DNA of 64,000 nucleotides. Origin: Haematobia irritans. Lineage: Eukaryota; Arthropoda; Insecta; Diptera; Muscidae. The notes beneath the pieces are model-generated. The model ran no database searches and was not told where the DNA came from. It saw only the letters and a list, made by a program, of their open reading frames with translations. Of this stretch, positions 46,880 through 57,965 are shown one piece after another; within the stretch, counting starts at the first letter, position 1; the number at the start of each line of letters is the position of its first letter. A program made the translations under genes and the position numbers. The stretch covers positions 68,614,537 through 68,678,536 of the forward strand of contig NC_134401.1 of the NCBI RefSeq assembly GCF_050003625.1. The letters are read 5' to 3'.

Positions 46880-47308
46880 AAAAATGGATATTGATAATTC
46901 ACATGCACATATTTTCAAACCAATGAAGAAACTGGTGAAACTGTTTGCAAAAAATGTAATCGATCAATGAAATCATTAAAACTGGCTTACTATCGTGGTT
47001 TAATATTTAGAGGGTTATATACAAATTGTATAAGAACACAATTAAAAAATCAAATCAGAGCTCACAACGTGTTTGCCCGTCTCCATTCATTTCATTTTAA
47101 TTTCAACTTAAAAAAAATACACATACGGCATCACCGTACACCAAGAGTTTTTCGTTTAAATTAGCTCAAAAAGAGCCTATTTTTCAGTGCCGCTCATTCA
47201 TTTTGGCACATTATTCATAGGGCTCCGAGAGCAAGAGCTAAACAACTGAAGAGCCCTTTTTTGTTAAATGTGCTGAGCCGGAGCCTCGGAGCCATTTCGA
47301 ACACTGGT
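46880..47308 (+). pseudogene. hAT remnant with BED-type finger
   Basis: One plus-strand frame at about 46911-46985 reads FQTNEETGETVCKKCNRSMK, matching the CxxC half of a BED finger of hAT transposases. A little later, in another frame, IRAHNVFARLHSF (about 47055-47090) resembles the HxxxH side. The block ends CGGAGCCATTTCGAACACTG (47289-47308), which read inverted begins CAGTGTTCGAAATGG, a hAT-like terminus. Most of the transposase is lost. The other terminus was not found. Confidence 0.45.
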
Positions 47309-47451
47309 AGTAACTTCATTGTCCATTTCAGAGTCGGGTTTTCTTTCCTGCTTCATTGAAAATTTTATTTCTAAATTTAGTAGAATTGCTCGGCAGTGAT
47401 ATATAATCTTCGGTTGCATATTTCATAGCATTGTCAGTATGAAAAAAACTA

Positions 47452-48244
47452 CACTGGTAGAAAAAAGGCGGTACGTGGCCATTACCGTTTCGTAGTAATA
47501 GATTGGTTCAGGTTACCTTTCAATTTTTATACCACTTTATATCAAATCATTTACATCCGGTATTATTATGGTATTAACTATTACATCTCCATAACGTATG
47601 ATATGTCGGCGTTGCTAAAAACTAATTGGTCGCCTTTGTAGTTTATTTTCTTCACATAAAGGATGTAGGCGAGTTAATCACAATATTTCTTGAAAACCGT
47701 GACGACCAAAAAAACTAAATTTGTGAAGCATTGATAAGTATAATATTTTTTAGCACTATTAATTTTTGTTAATTCGACATTCTTCTCTCATTAGATGCGT
47801 AAGAGACATACGAAAGCTTCCCAAATCTCACAGCAAACAACTTGAGGCGTGCAGTGCCTGCGATGGGTCATAGCATTTAGAGAATAATTTTTAGAAAATA
47901 ATATGATGAAAAATGAGATATATGTATTTATTTTATATACTAAATACATTAAAGAAAAATGTCTTTGTTGCGTGCGTTTTATTAAACTAACATGTATTAA
48001 TAAATACCGGGTTTGTATTAAACCCAATACCGCTTTGGTATTATTTGGTAATACCGCACTGTTTATACATCAATACCTTTATGGTATAAATATTAATACT
48101 GCTTAGGTATTATTTTCAATACCAAATTGGTATTTTCATAATACTATATGGTACTTTCATGCTTTGCGTACCGCTTGTACCGTTTGGTATTAATATTGTA
48201 CAATATCGATTTGAGCCAGTATGGTAATAATTTTTCTATGGGTG
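47452..48244. mobile_element. TA-flanked MITE rich in GGTATT/AATACC motifs
   Basis: Starts CACTGGTAGAAAAAAGG after TA (47450-47451) and ends AATTTTTCTATGGGTG before TA (48245-48246), 793 bp. The ends resemble those of copies A-D (CACT-TAGAAAAA and CACCC-AAAAA), suggesting related transposases. The right half (48000-48240) is packed with GGTATT, AATACC and GGTAATA words that make many short inverted repeats. No coding frame. Confidence 0.7.
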
Positions 48245-48433
48245 TATTACCATTTTTCTTGCATCTACCCTTTTACAGTTTATACGTTTAAATTCATTCG
48301 TTGTTTTCAGTTTTTGTTTTTTTTTTTTCATGTCGAAGTCCGTTAAAAACGTGTTACCGACAACTTAAATGTCCAAATTCAGACTCGACTTCGAGTAGTC
48401 GTTGCGACTTCAAAAACGTTACGGCGGTTTTGG
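48245..48433. other. Unassigned spacer
   Basis: About 190 bp with no recognised content. Confidence 0.35.
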
Positions 48434-48757
48434 TTATTCCCAGTTGACCTCCACTGGGACTCCGTTAAAACGTCTCTTATTTTGGAATCCACTACGATGT
48501 TCACATTTTGACTGCTCTTGCTCGCTTTCCCATGCTACCCATACAAGTATTTGTGGAAATGTTTTACTCTCTATGACAGCTAACAGCTCTCTTATCGTTA
48601 CGCAGTAGTTCATTTTGGGCTTGGACAATGTTCGTCTGAAATATCCAATGACCTTCTCCTTTCCGTCAATCTGTTGAGACCAATACCATATGCGCTACCA
48701 TTTGTATCCAAAACAAATTTTTCGTCCGGAATTGGATATGCCAGAACAATAAAACTT
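48434..48757 (-). pseudogene. Ty3/gypsy pol fragment, RNase H region
   Basis: On the minus strand, VLAYPIPDEKFVLDT and AYGIG (48757-48680) are followed in another frame by NYCVTIRELLAVIES (about 48610-48560). These are the start of RNase H in mdg1/412-like gypsy elements. It may be the continuation of the reverse transcriptase fragment at 52491-53400, now separated by an LTR-flanked insertion, because both lie on the minus strand in the right order. Confidence 0.7.
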
Positions 48758-48790
48758 AATTTTATTGAAGGAATTTTGGTTCTTATAATA

Positions 48791-49735
48791 AAGGGTGATT
48801 CTTTTGAGGTTAGGATTTTCATGCATTGGTATTTGACAGATCACGTGGGATTTCAGACATGGTGTCAAAGAGAAAGATGCTCAGTATGCTTTGACATTTC
48901 ATCATGAATAGACTTACTAACGAGCAACGCTTGCAAATCATTGAATTTTATTACCAAAATCAGTGTTCGGTTCGAAATGTGTTTCGCGCTTTACGTCCGA
49001 CAAATTTTGTTCAGCGATTAGGCTCATTTCTGGTTGAATGGCTACGTAAATAAGCAAAATTGCCGCATTTGGAGTGAAGAGCAACCAGAAGCCGTTCAAG
49101 AACTGCCCATGCATCCCGAAAAATGCACTGTTTGGTGTGGTTTGTACGCTGGTGGAATCATTGGACCGTATTTTTTCAAAGATGCTGTTGGACGCAACGT
49201 TACGGTGAATGGCGATCGCTATCGTTCGATGCTAACAAACTTTTTGTTGCCAAAAATGGAAGAACTGAACTTGGTTGACATGTGGTTTCAACAAGATGGC
49301 GCTACATGCCACACAGCTCGCGATTCTATGGCAATTTTGAGGGAAAACTTCGGAGAACAATTCATCTCAAGAAATGGACCGGTAAGTTGGCCACCAAGAT
49401 CATGCGATTTGACGCCTTTAGACTATTTTTTGTGGGGCTACGTCAAGTCTAAAGTCTACAGAAATAAGCCAGCAACTATTCCAGCTTTGGAAGACAACAT
49501 TTCCGAAGAAATTCGGGCTATTCCGGCCGAAATGCTCGAAAAAGTTGCCCAAAATTGGACTTTCCGAATGGACCACCTAAGACGCAGCCGCGGTCAACAT
49601 TTAAATGAAATTATCTTCAAAAAGTAAATGTCATGGACCAATCTAACGTTTCAAATAAAGAACCGATGAGATTTTGCAAATTTTATGCGTTTTTTTTTAA
49701 AAAAAAAGTTATCAAGCTCTTAACAAATCACCCTT
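48791..49735 (+). mobile_element. DD41D (rosa-like) mariner, internally deleted
   Basis: The ends are AAGGGTGATTCTTTTGAGG after TA (48789-48790) and TTAACAAATCACCCTT before TA (49736-49737). The length of 945 bp is shorter than an autonomous copy. The same target exists empty in repeat B at about 52245-52260, confirming the boundaries. Confidence 0.88.
48904..49627 (+). pseudogene. DD41D mariner transposase, internal deletion and stop
   Basis: The N-terminus MNRLTNEQRLQIIEFYYQN and SVRNVFRALRP (48904-48995) would be the first DNA-binding helices. About a hundred codons are then missing, and coding resumes near the first catalytic Asp, where FSD is followed by a TAG stop (49019-49021) and AHFWLNGYVNKQNCRIW. 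The frame 49034-49627 is open, with MWFQQDGATCHTARDSM (second Asp) and PPRSCDLTPLDYFLWGYVKS (third Asp). Counting 41 residues between the second and third Asp gives DD41D, as in rosa elements of fruit flies. Confidence 0.85.
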
Positions 49736-49872
49736 TATTTACCCTTTTGGAACACTGTTGATGGGCGTAATCCAAGTAAACAACACATATAGAATGACGA
49801 AAGGCGGCAAACGTCAACAACGCGACTCATTAGCAAATGTAACTAATTGTGGAAAGCAATAAACTTTGAATT

Positions 49873-50135
49873 AGGTTAGGTATAGGGGCAGCCCGATATT
49901 TCAGGCTCACTTAGACTATTCAGTCCAATGTGATACCACAGTGGTGAACTTCTCCCTTATCACTGATTCTATGTTAAGCTCAATAACAAGGGACCTCCCA
50001 TATCCGAGTCCAAATTGCAGTGAAACCACTGCAATTTGGAGAAGCTTTGAAACACTCAGAAATGTTACCAGCATTACTGAGGTGGGAAAATTCATCGCTG
50101 AAAACATTTTGGTGTTTAGTCGAAACTGGGCTCAC
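49873..50135 (-). mobile_element. 5'-truncated SINE, diverged subfamily
   Basis: The minus strand matches the SINE body at 7250-7497 (CCCACCTCAGTAATGCTGG, GAAGTTCACCACTGTGGTAT, GGACTGAATAGTCTAAGTGA) and ends CCTAACCTAA. The tRNA head is missing upstream of AACACCAAAATG. A 19-bp self-complementary insertion-like block (AAATTGCAGTGGTTTCACTG) distinguishes this copy. Confidence 0.75.
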
Positions 50136-52194
50136 TGACCTATTAATTGTCATCTCTATATGCAATAGAATGACAAATCAATAACAACTCTCTCAATACG
50201 GATAGCGACAATCCTATTGTTGTTGCTGTTATTGATAATGACTTCTTCTTCTCTGCACTTTAACAAGCCAAAGATCAGCAAGAAGAAGTCCGTAGTCGTC
50301 AACTCTTTACATCGGTTGCGTCATTCCAATAGAAAATAAACAAAACGATCAATCGTAAAAAAAAGACATTAACATAGAAAGTAATAAATTGACATTACCA
50401 CTAAAATAATGTGAATTATTTTTGAGAAATAAAATAGAAATAAACGTGTACATATATATTGAAATTATAAATAAAACTTATTAAATACAAACCAACGACA
50501 TACAAGTATGGTAAAATTCAGACGGACATTAGTGCCACTTCTAGAGGTCAAAGTCGACCTCAAATTTATGGTGACAAATTGAATGATCTATATCGACCTG
50601 AATTACACCCCCATATAAATTTAGAGGGAATTCACCTCCTCACTATCACCCCTTATTACGAATAAATCTAAAAACATCATTTGAACTTAAACATTCCGCC
50701 CACCTTTCAATATCCAACTATGCTGTAACTGCATACTAAAATACTATACTACATAAAGGGCGCAATTGTCAGTTCTTTTTTTTTGTTTTTTTGAACATTC
50801 AGCATTTTTTCTTTCTTTTAGCGATTTTTTCTTTTCTTGAAATGATTTGTTTAGCAGCCGTCGACCATATTAAAATAACTATGTTGGTTGCGATACATCA
50901 GCGGGAGCCGAATCAACTTCCGACAGAGGGACAACTAGAAGCGCTGGTACTACCTCTTGTAAAGAGGCTACATCTGGGGTTATCCCGACGTCAGAAGCCG
51001 GTGCAGCAATGTTCCCTACACCTTCATTCACTTATGAGGACGTAGTCCTCGCTGTTGTTCCGTCTGGATAATGGTGTAAAATTCTCCATGGAGCTGTTGA
51101 AAATCAAAAATAAGTGCGACAGCTTACAACATATTTCACCACATTTTTACCGTAAAGTAATTTCAATAAAACGCAATGCACCGTGAGCACAATGTCCGTT
51201 TTCGACACGAAACTATCACATTCGACTGAAACCGCACGTTATACGATTTCCCTATGTAGTACCCTGGTGAACAACATTCACTATAGCAGTTCCCAATAAA
51301 CTGACCTATTATTACAGACATTGAGCACTTGCCTAGTTGAAGTAGAAGTAGCACTCGTAAAATGCGTTTCTTCTCCTCCAGAAGTCACCATCAAAAACAT
51401 CAATGTCTCATGGGGTTAGCTCCAAACTATGGTCAGTGTCTAATAAAAACTATTCCCTAGAAGCATTTGATCGAACTGACACATTATCAATTGAGTGTCT
51501 TCTCTCGGAAGGGGAAGAAATATGAGCCATATCACAAAATTTTATAATTTTCTTCGAAATATTTACGACTTGCGACCCTGTTTCAAACAAAAGAAAATAG
51601 ACAAACAGATGAAGATATTTATAAACATGTTTGTATCACTGGCCACAATGTACAATGCAAATTCGCAAGCACTTGTTCTTTTAATACGACCAACAGAGCC
51701 TTTTATTTACTTCAAATCAAAGCAACGCAATTGTAAATAATGTTTTGAAGTAAATAGACACTTGCCAACGTTTAAATTCACCACCCAACACTAGCATATA
51801 CAATAGAAATTTTCACTTTTTATTTTGATTATTATTTCAATTAAATTTCTTTTAATGAAACGAAAGAAACGTACGTAAGTATGTAGCAATGAATGTGTGT
51901 ATATGGAAATGCAATTTGCCGTCGGCAAAACGAAATTATTGATGCAATGGTGTGAAACGACCGCAGTACTTTGGATTTAAATTAAAAAACACGCGCGGAT
52001 AGCTCAATTATTTAAAAGATCACTAACATACGCACCTGTTAGTGGACTTATAAATAAATAATAAGAAAGTCTGCCCTTCTTTTCATCGCTTCTTTTACGT
52101 AGTCAGCTTGAAGACAAATTACAAAATCCCACTGGTAGTTGCTGTAAGCAAATTATACGGATCGATTGGAAATAAATAAAACACAAGAATTTAG
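50136..52194. other. Unassigned region, internal part of an LTR-like pair
   Basis: No gag, pol or env motif was found between the LTR-like repeats, so if it is an element it is non-autonomous (LARD/TRIM-like). One frame at about 50930-51070 reads KEATSGVIPTSEAGAAMF and SFTYEDVVLAVVP without stops and is more G+C-rich than its surroundings, but no family was recognised. Confidence 0.4.
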
Positions 52195-52480
52195 TTTTTC
52201 TTCATGCAATCAATAAAACGTAATTTTATTGAAGGATTTTTGGTTCTTTAATATTTACCCTTTTGGTACACTGTTGATGGACAATACAAGTTAATAATAC
52301 AGATAGAATGCCGAAAGGGTAAACAATGCGACAACGTAACTAATTGTGCCGAGAGTACAAGGTTGCATAATGAGAGTAGTATACATTTTCTAACGATATG
52401 TGAGTATCAATAAACTTTGAATTAAGTCCCCTTATTACGAATAAATTTAAAACCATCATTTGAATTTACACATGAAATAA
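52195..52480. repeat. LTR-like direct repeat B
   Basis: Matches repeat A in order (AAAACGTAATTTTATTGAAG, CCCTTTTGGTACACTGTTG, AATAAACTTTGAATTA, CCCCTTATTACGAATAAAT) without insertions. It lies immediately beside the gypsy reverse transcriptase fragment. Canonical TG...CA ends were not identified. Confidence 0.6.
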
Positions 52481-52490
52481 CTATTCCTGT

Positions 52491-53400
52491 TATTAGGGGC
52501 TGACAGCTGCTGGATTATATCCTTCAAGTTCTTAATGTGCTCGTCAAATGCCTTGCCCATAACTATGATATCGTCGAGGTATATCAAGCAAGGACTTCCA
52601 ATGCAACCCCTTCAGCACCCGCTCCATCAGTCTCTCGATGTAAGCCTTGCTTACATCGAATGGCATTATATTGAATTGCCAAAGACCCCCATTAACATCA
52701 AAAGCTTTTTCTCTCTTTGTCTTTTGCGGCGACATCTACTTGCGAATAGCCACTCTGCAAGTAAAGCCATTTAGTTCCGGCTGGTGTGTCCTCAATGCGT
52801 GGAAGTGGATAACTGTCTTTCTTTCATTTATCTTTTTGTAGCCCACTCAGAGCCTCATCTCGTTTTGCTCTGTGGTACTTATTTCATGCTTTACCACAGC
52901 TGTTGATTTCTCTTCTCAAAAGCAAAGACAGAGACGTTTTTCCATAACAATTGCTTTGCCTTATTTTTCTCGGGGGGTGATATATGACGTGTCCAAACTT
53001 CGACATAACCTTCTAAATGTGTCTTCGCTTCAACATGTACCTTGGACGATTTGCTTACCAAGTTGACAATTGCCTCGACTGGTGACGTTTGCCAATATCA
53101 GAAAATTTTGCAATCAGCTCTTGGTTGGCAGAAAAGTTCAAGACATGAACTGGCATCAGTCTCTCTTCTTTCATTGTTACCAGGGCATTTGCAATCAAGA
53201 AGCTTTTTTGTTTTTTGCTGGTTCAACAACCCACAATTGGCCGACTTCAAAATCTCCATTCAAGAAACCCATATTATTACTTCGGTATTCTTTGGTATTT
53301 GGTATTCTGCGGCTGGCACGTTGTCAGACGTCTGATAGGTGTATCCACACCGTATCCCACGTTTACGGATACGGTCTCAATCTTAATACGATGAACAAGA
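52491..53400 (-). pseudogene. Ty3/gypsy pol fragment, reverse transcriptase
   Basis: Minus-strand codons read, with several shifts, a pre-RT segment (HLEGYVEVWTRHIS near 53010), PRIEDTPAGTKWLYLQSGYS and QVDVAAKDKEK (52800-52715), FNIMPFDVSKAYIERLMERV and LKGLHWKS (52690-52580), and the catalytic CLIYLDDIIVMGKAFDEHIK (52595-52530). The YLDD motif is intact. Many frameshifts. The following RNase H is found 3.7 kb away at 48757-48434. Confidence 0.72.
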
Positions 53401-54110
53401 TGATGACTCTCTCCTCGGTATGTTAAAAGCACTAACCGCTCAATTTCTGTTGCGAAATCTTGTAGGGTTTCATTTTATTTCTGGACTCTTCATATTACAA
53501 ACATATTCATATTATAACTTATTTTCTTAACTGCTTGACATTTTGCACGCAAACCAAACTCCTTACCGAGTTTGGTTGAAATCGGTTCAAATTTAGATAT
53601 AGCCCCCATATATATATCTTACGCCCTATATGCACTTGTATGGCTCCAGAAGCCAGATTTTTTCACTGATTTGCTTCGTAAACGTACATTTGCAGAAATG
53701 CATGTTTTTATCCAAGTTAGTGATGTTTTGTGCAAGCTTTTGCCGCATTTTGCTAAGCACCGGTCTTAATATAACACATCGTTGGAAGGGTAATTGAGAG
53801 AACTTTTTTCTTATGTAATGAAAAAAAACAAATATTACGAAAATTTGAAGTTTTTGGGGCAATGAACAATTTTTTCAAAAATTCAGATTTTTTGGGAATT
53901 AAAAATATGAATTGAAACCTTAATAACTTTTGAACTAAATATGATATCTTTATGATTTTTGCAGGGGAAAATTATTTTAAGAAATAGTGCTGAATATATC
54001 ATTTCCAAAATCGGTATCAAAAATCACCAAAGTCCCCAAAATGAGGACATATGTTTTTTTTGTAATTTGCAATTTCTCAGCTATTTGCTGATATGATACC
54101 ATGAAAGACA
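53401..54110. other. Unassigned region with a monomer-repeat trace
   Basis: At 53570-53620 GGTTGAAATCGGTTCAAATT and ATATAGCCCCCATATA recall the ~150-bp monomers of 8006-8772. Otherwise no gene or repeat was recognised. Confidence 0.4.
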
Positions 54111-54114
54111 TACC

Positions 54115-54378
54115 ATGCTGAATATCTGTTTTACGGTTGATGTAATTAACGGAAGACTTAAATCTGATTTCTTTATTAACAGCATATCGTTCAATGTACC
54201 GTTTAGACCTACCCGCAACTTTGAACTGCTCCACATTGAATACTTTCGAACGAACTTTGAAAACAACGATCCACTTCGCCGTCTTTGTAATGAATTCAAT
54301 AAATTTTATCATTATCTTGATTTGTCAGAAGAGAAATACAATATAAAGAAAAATATAACATTATTATTAAATAATTGA
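54115..54378 (+). pseudogene. LINE ORF2 C-terminal fragment (Jockey/CR1-like)
   Basis: The frame contains DVINGRLKSDFFINSISFNV, PFRPTRNFELLHIEYFRTN and NDPLRRLCNEFNKFYHYLD. The pattern FxVPxRxxRxxxLF....RTNYxxNxPLxRxCxxYN is common at the very C-terminus of Jockey/CR1-type ORF2. It lacks any catalytic domain and has no obvious 3' tail, so it is a small fragment. Confidence 0.5.
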
Positions 54379-54661
54379 TATATTAACAAACCATATGTAT
54401 ATAATGTAATATATTACTGTTAGTCTGTAAGGGTTTAATCCATAGATGAAAATAAAAATTTCTTCATAAAAAGTACGAAACATTTTATTTAAAATAACGA
54501 ATAAGTTTCATTAAAATTGTAAAATTTCCGTTCGCGACATAAAATTGTCTTTGATAATGTGCTTGAGTGTATTCCTTTATTCAATTTTTTTTATTCATGT
54601 CTATGCTACTTCTCATGCTATGAATAAAAGGGAAGCAATAAAACTAAAAATTATACATTAA
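54379..54661. other. Flank of the BEL/Pao element
   Basis: A block with TTTCTTCATAAAAAGTACGAAA (54459-54480) has relatives at 63625-63645 and inside the element at 56400-56450, suggesting a small dispersed repeat. No gene. Confidence 0.4.
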
Positions 54662-54973
54662 TGTTCAAAGTAAATATCTTTTGAACATGAAAGCGATAAC
54701 GGCGACAATAAAAATACCTTAGAATAGGTCCCTATCATTAGATAGAGATTAAAGACGCATTCGTTTATTTAGAATCGAAAGAAAATCTTTGCACTAGCTG
54801 AGAGTGCATGTGTGACGTGCGTACTTAGGGTCTTAATGTAACAAAGTAGATAAGGGATAGTTGTGTGCTACGATCAGTTGGTCTGATGCTTGTAAGTGTA
54901 TATAAATAAGAATAATTTTGTAAATAAATTAGTATGAAAAGTATACTCATCTTGTTTGGTTATTAATCAAACA
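54662..54973 (+). repeat. 5' LTR
   Basis: Starts TGTTCAAAGTAAATATC and ends GGTTATTAATCAAACA. It matches the 3' LTR at 63159-63487 apart from scattered substitutions and a ~17-bp indel at about 54890 (extra CACAGGCAGTTTAGTT-like sequence in the 3' LTR). TATATAAATAAG at about 54899 is a TATA-like element. Confidence 0.88.
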
Positions 54974-55371
54974 TTTGGTCTTTCGAACCGGATCATTGGT
55001 TTTATAACACTGAGTTTTCCCCCACCAGAGGTAAGAAACTCAGTTAAACCCAAAAGTCCTCTGATATAAAATATATCAGGGAAGAAGCGTCCCCGTGGCT
55101 TCAACAACGGGAAAGAAAAATTAATTTCCCATTGAGAAAAAGATCAGAGAAGGAACAGAAAAATCAAAAAGCCATAAGGGGTCAAATTTAAATAAAAAAT
55201 AAACGCCTAAGGGGCAAAAATAAAAAATAAACGGCAAAGGGGCAAAGATAACAAATAAACGCCAAAGGTGCACATATATAAACTAAACGCAAAAAAGGCA
55301 AAAATCAACTTACGTCAAAAGTAACATTAAGCCAAAGGGGCTCAATCAAGTAAAGAAAAACCAGTGGACCA
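54974..55371 (+). promoter_or_regulatory. Primer-binding region and leader
   Basis: TTTGGTCTTTCGAACCGGAT directly follows the LTR, a phrase typical of insect BEL/Pao leaders and the likely tRNA primer-binding area. A run of imperfect ~35-bp repeats follows at 55170-55330 (AAAGGGGCAAA/AAATAAACGC words), then the gag start. The repeats have no coding role evident. Confidence 0.6.
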
Positions 55372-56217
55372 GTGGGCATAGAGCAAATGGCGGCGCTAAC
55401 CGAAAAGATGCAGCAATGGATGGAAACTCAGAAGCTAATGATGGAGAAGATGCTGCAAATGCGGAGGCAAATGCAGGAAAAGAAGAAAGAAGAGCTTGTG
55501 GAAGAAAGGGAGCACTCTGCGGTCAAAGAACCGGTGATAATTCCAACACAAGGAATTAACAAGAAGAATGCGTTGCTGTATCAATTCCGAAAGAAGATAA
55601 CAAAACTGTCCGATTATGTAGAGGTAGAGACCTTTGGAGTTTCTAAATACGCATTGGAAAATAGGAAGGCTACGTGGGAAAAACAATTCGACGAAATCAA
55701 GAATCTACATTTAAAACTTAGCATAGAGTACGGGATGGAAGAAGTGGATCAAGAATTGGACAATACAGAAGCCAGGATGAAAGGTAAAATAGAAAACGTA
55801 ATTGAGATGATAGGTGACTTAAAAGAAGGAGCTCACGCGATAGAGATACCATGGTTTAATGGAAACGTGGAGGAATGGAGTTACTTCCACGACTTGTTCA
55901 AGAAAACGTATCATGCAATGACAGGTATAGTTGTAAAGTCGGCCCAATTGTACTTCAGATGTCTGAAGCAAGGGAAAAAGAAGCGATGTTTAAGCGAGTG
56001 CAAATGCCAAAAGTGCGGATTGAGTCATAACACCTTAATCCATTTGGAGAGAATAATGAATTCGAAAGCTATGACAACCAATACAGCAGCAAATGTTCTG
56101 CTGGCGACCGCCCAAGTTCGTGTCAAATCCCTCCAGGGAGAATATATCACATTAAGGGCATTAATGGAACATCAGTATCACAAGACGCGGCACAGTTGCT
56201 ACAACTACCGAGGATGA
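55372..56217 (+). pseudogene. BEL/Pao Gag, with internal deletion
   Basis: The open 281-codon frame begins with a Gln/Lys/Met-rich coiled coil (residues 1-50: EKMQQWMETQKLMMEKMLQM). A capsid-like middle includes IPWFNGNVEEWSYFHDLFK (about 158-178), the diagnostic BEL/Pao 'F.G....W..F...F' motif. A Cys-rich knuckle follows (CLSECKCQKCGLSHNTLIHL, about 208-228). Between the capsid motif and the knuckle, most of the usual capsid is missing. The frame runs toward the protease (VLLATAQVRVKS) but ends before an intact Asp active site. The protein would assemble particles; this copy cannot. Confidence 0.78.
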
Positions 56218-56884
56218 AGGCAGATGTAAGACTACGAGGTCTTGGAGAGACCATGGTGGGAGTGGCAAAATCGAAAGTGTTGCTGGAAATAAGACCCAGA
56301 TTTTTCAGTGATACTAAAATCCAAATCGAAGCATTGGTTCACACAAAGAAAATTTCATTAAAAGTCAGCCAACGAAAAATGTTCATTGATATAACGAAAC
56401 GTTTTCATTAATACAATAAAAGTATTCGTTAATAGTACGAAACGCTACGTTGATTTTCAGAAAATTCGATATATTACCGAAAAAAATCGTTGGATCGCAA
56501 ATAACATCAGTATCACAAGACGCGGTACAGTTGCTACAACTACCGAGGATGAAGGCAGATGTAAGACTTCGAGGTCTTGGAGAGACCATAGTGGGAGTGG
56601 CAAAATCGAAAGTATTGCTGGAAATAAGACCCAGATTTTTCAGTGATACTAAAATCCAAATCGAAACATTGGTTCACACAAAGAAAATTTCATTAAAAGT
56701 CAGCCAACGAAAAATGTTCATTGATATAACGAAACGTTTTCATTAATACAATGAAAGTATTCGTTAATAGTACGAAACGCTATGTTGATTTTCAGAAAAT
56801 TCGATATATTACCGAAAAAATTCGTTGGATCGCAAATAACATCAGTATCACAAGACGCGGTACAGTTGCTACAACTACCAAGGA
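56168..56884 (+). repeat. 335-bp tandem duplication across protease region
   Basis: AACATCAGTATCACAAGACG occurs at 56168, 56503 and 56838, giving a 335-bp period with two full units and a short third. Each unit includes part of a protease/linker frame plus an A+T-rich block with CGAAACG and ATTCGTTAATAGTACG words not expected in pol. That block resembles the dispersed repeat at 54459 and 63625. Units differ by only a few bases. Confidence 0.85.
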
Positions 56885-57061
56885 TGAATTCGTTATATTA
56901 AGGGAAAAAATTCGTTGTATTAACGAATTTGTTTCATTGGCTGAATTTTGAGAAATTGAAGAGATAGTGGATGAGGAAGATGACTATTGCTTAAAAGTCT
57001 ATGAAGATACAACGCGAGTAGACTCTTCGGGAAGATTTGTAGTCCGATTGCCGTTGGCTGA

Positions 57062-57965
57062 AAAAAGGAATTGGGAGAATCACACAAAAGGGCAATGACT
57101 GGGTTTTTAAGTCTGGAGAAAAAGCTGGAAGACTGTCCAGACTTGAGAGAAGAATATGTAAGAACGATGGACGAACTTATATCAATGGGACACATGGTGA
57201 AAGTAGCTCTGGAGAAACAAGCGAATTACTATATGCCCCATTCTGCGGTAGTACGAGAAACGAGTCTTACCTCAAAAGTAAGGGTGGTGTTTGATGCATC
57301 ATCGAAAACATCGAACGGAAAATCTTTGAATGATATCCTTCTTATGCGGCCAAGACTACAGAGAGACATATTCGACATTATTACCAAATGGAGATCATGG
57401 CAATTTGTCATATCAGCCGACGTGGAAAAAATGTTCATAATGATAGAAGAAGTCGACCAGGAATATCAACACGTACTCTGGAGAAATAGTAAGAACGAGC
57501 CAATTCAACAGTATAAGCTGACTACTGTTACATATGGTACAGCGTCAGTACCGTTTCTGTAAGGACGCTAATGGAGATTGTAAGGACGCTATTGGAGATT
57601 GGTAAGAGATGTCAAAATGTAGACCTAGGCCGAAGAATTCACGAAGATTTCTACATGGACGATTTGCTGACAGGAGCAGATTCTAAGGAAGAATGCCTTG
57701 AAATTCAGAGACAAATGTCGAGAGAACTGGAGACTTACGGGTTCCATATAAGGAAATGGATCGCCAATAACCCGGATATTTTGTGTGCTGTGAACAGAAG
57801 AGAGGAAAATGAAGTATTGCAGATACAAGAGGATGAGTTTCTTAAAACATTAGGGTTACAATGGAACCCTACTACGGATTGTTTCACCTTCAACATACAG
57901 ATAGATGACGAAGAGACTGGCGTTGTCGAGTCTAGCAAAGATTCGATCCGTTGGGTTGGCTGACC
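57062..57965 (+). pseudogene. BEL/Pao reverse transcriptase
   Basis: Frames 57071-57562 and 57571-57963 encode RT. Seen are YMPHSAVVRETSLTSKVRVV with FDASSKTSNGKSLND, FVISADVEKMFIMI (first catalytic Asp), and HEDFYMDDLLTGADS (YMDD active site, about 57650-57690), then TLGLQWNPTTDCFTF. A deletion and shift at 57562-57571 removes the short segment between TYGTASVPFL and the YMDD block. RT would copy the element RNA in the particle. The break is recorded without repair. Confidence 0.85.

Larger units (their letters stand above)
48758..50695. repeat. LTR-like direct repeat A (interrupted)
   Basis: Sequence AATAAAACTTAATTTTATTG, ACCCTTTTGGAACACTGTTG, CAATAAACTTTGAATTA and CCCCTTATTACGAATAAAT occurs in the same order as in repeat B (52195-52480). 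Here it is split by a DD41D mariner (48791-49735) and by a SINE-bearing insertion between about 49875 and 50647. The intervening 50.7-52.19 kb would be the internal region. Confidence 0.6.

Noticed and set aside
50791..51045. 84-codon frame beginning with a hydrophobic segment
   Set aside because: The start is a T-rich low-complexity run and no family is recognisable; a different frame of the same stretch looks equally plausible.
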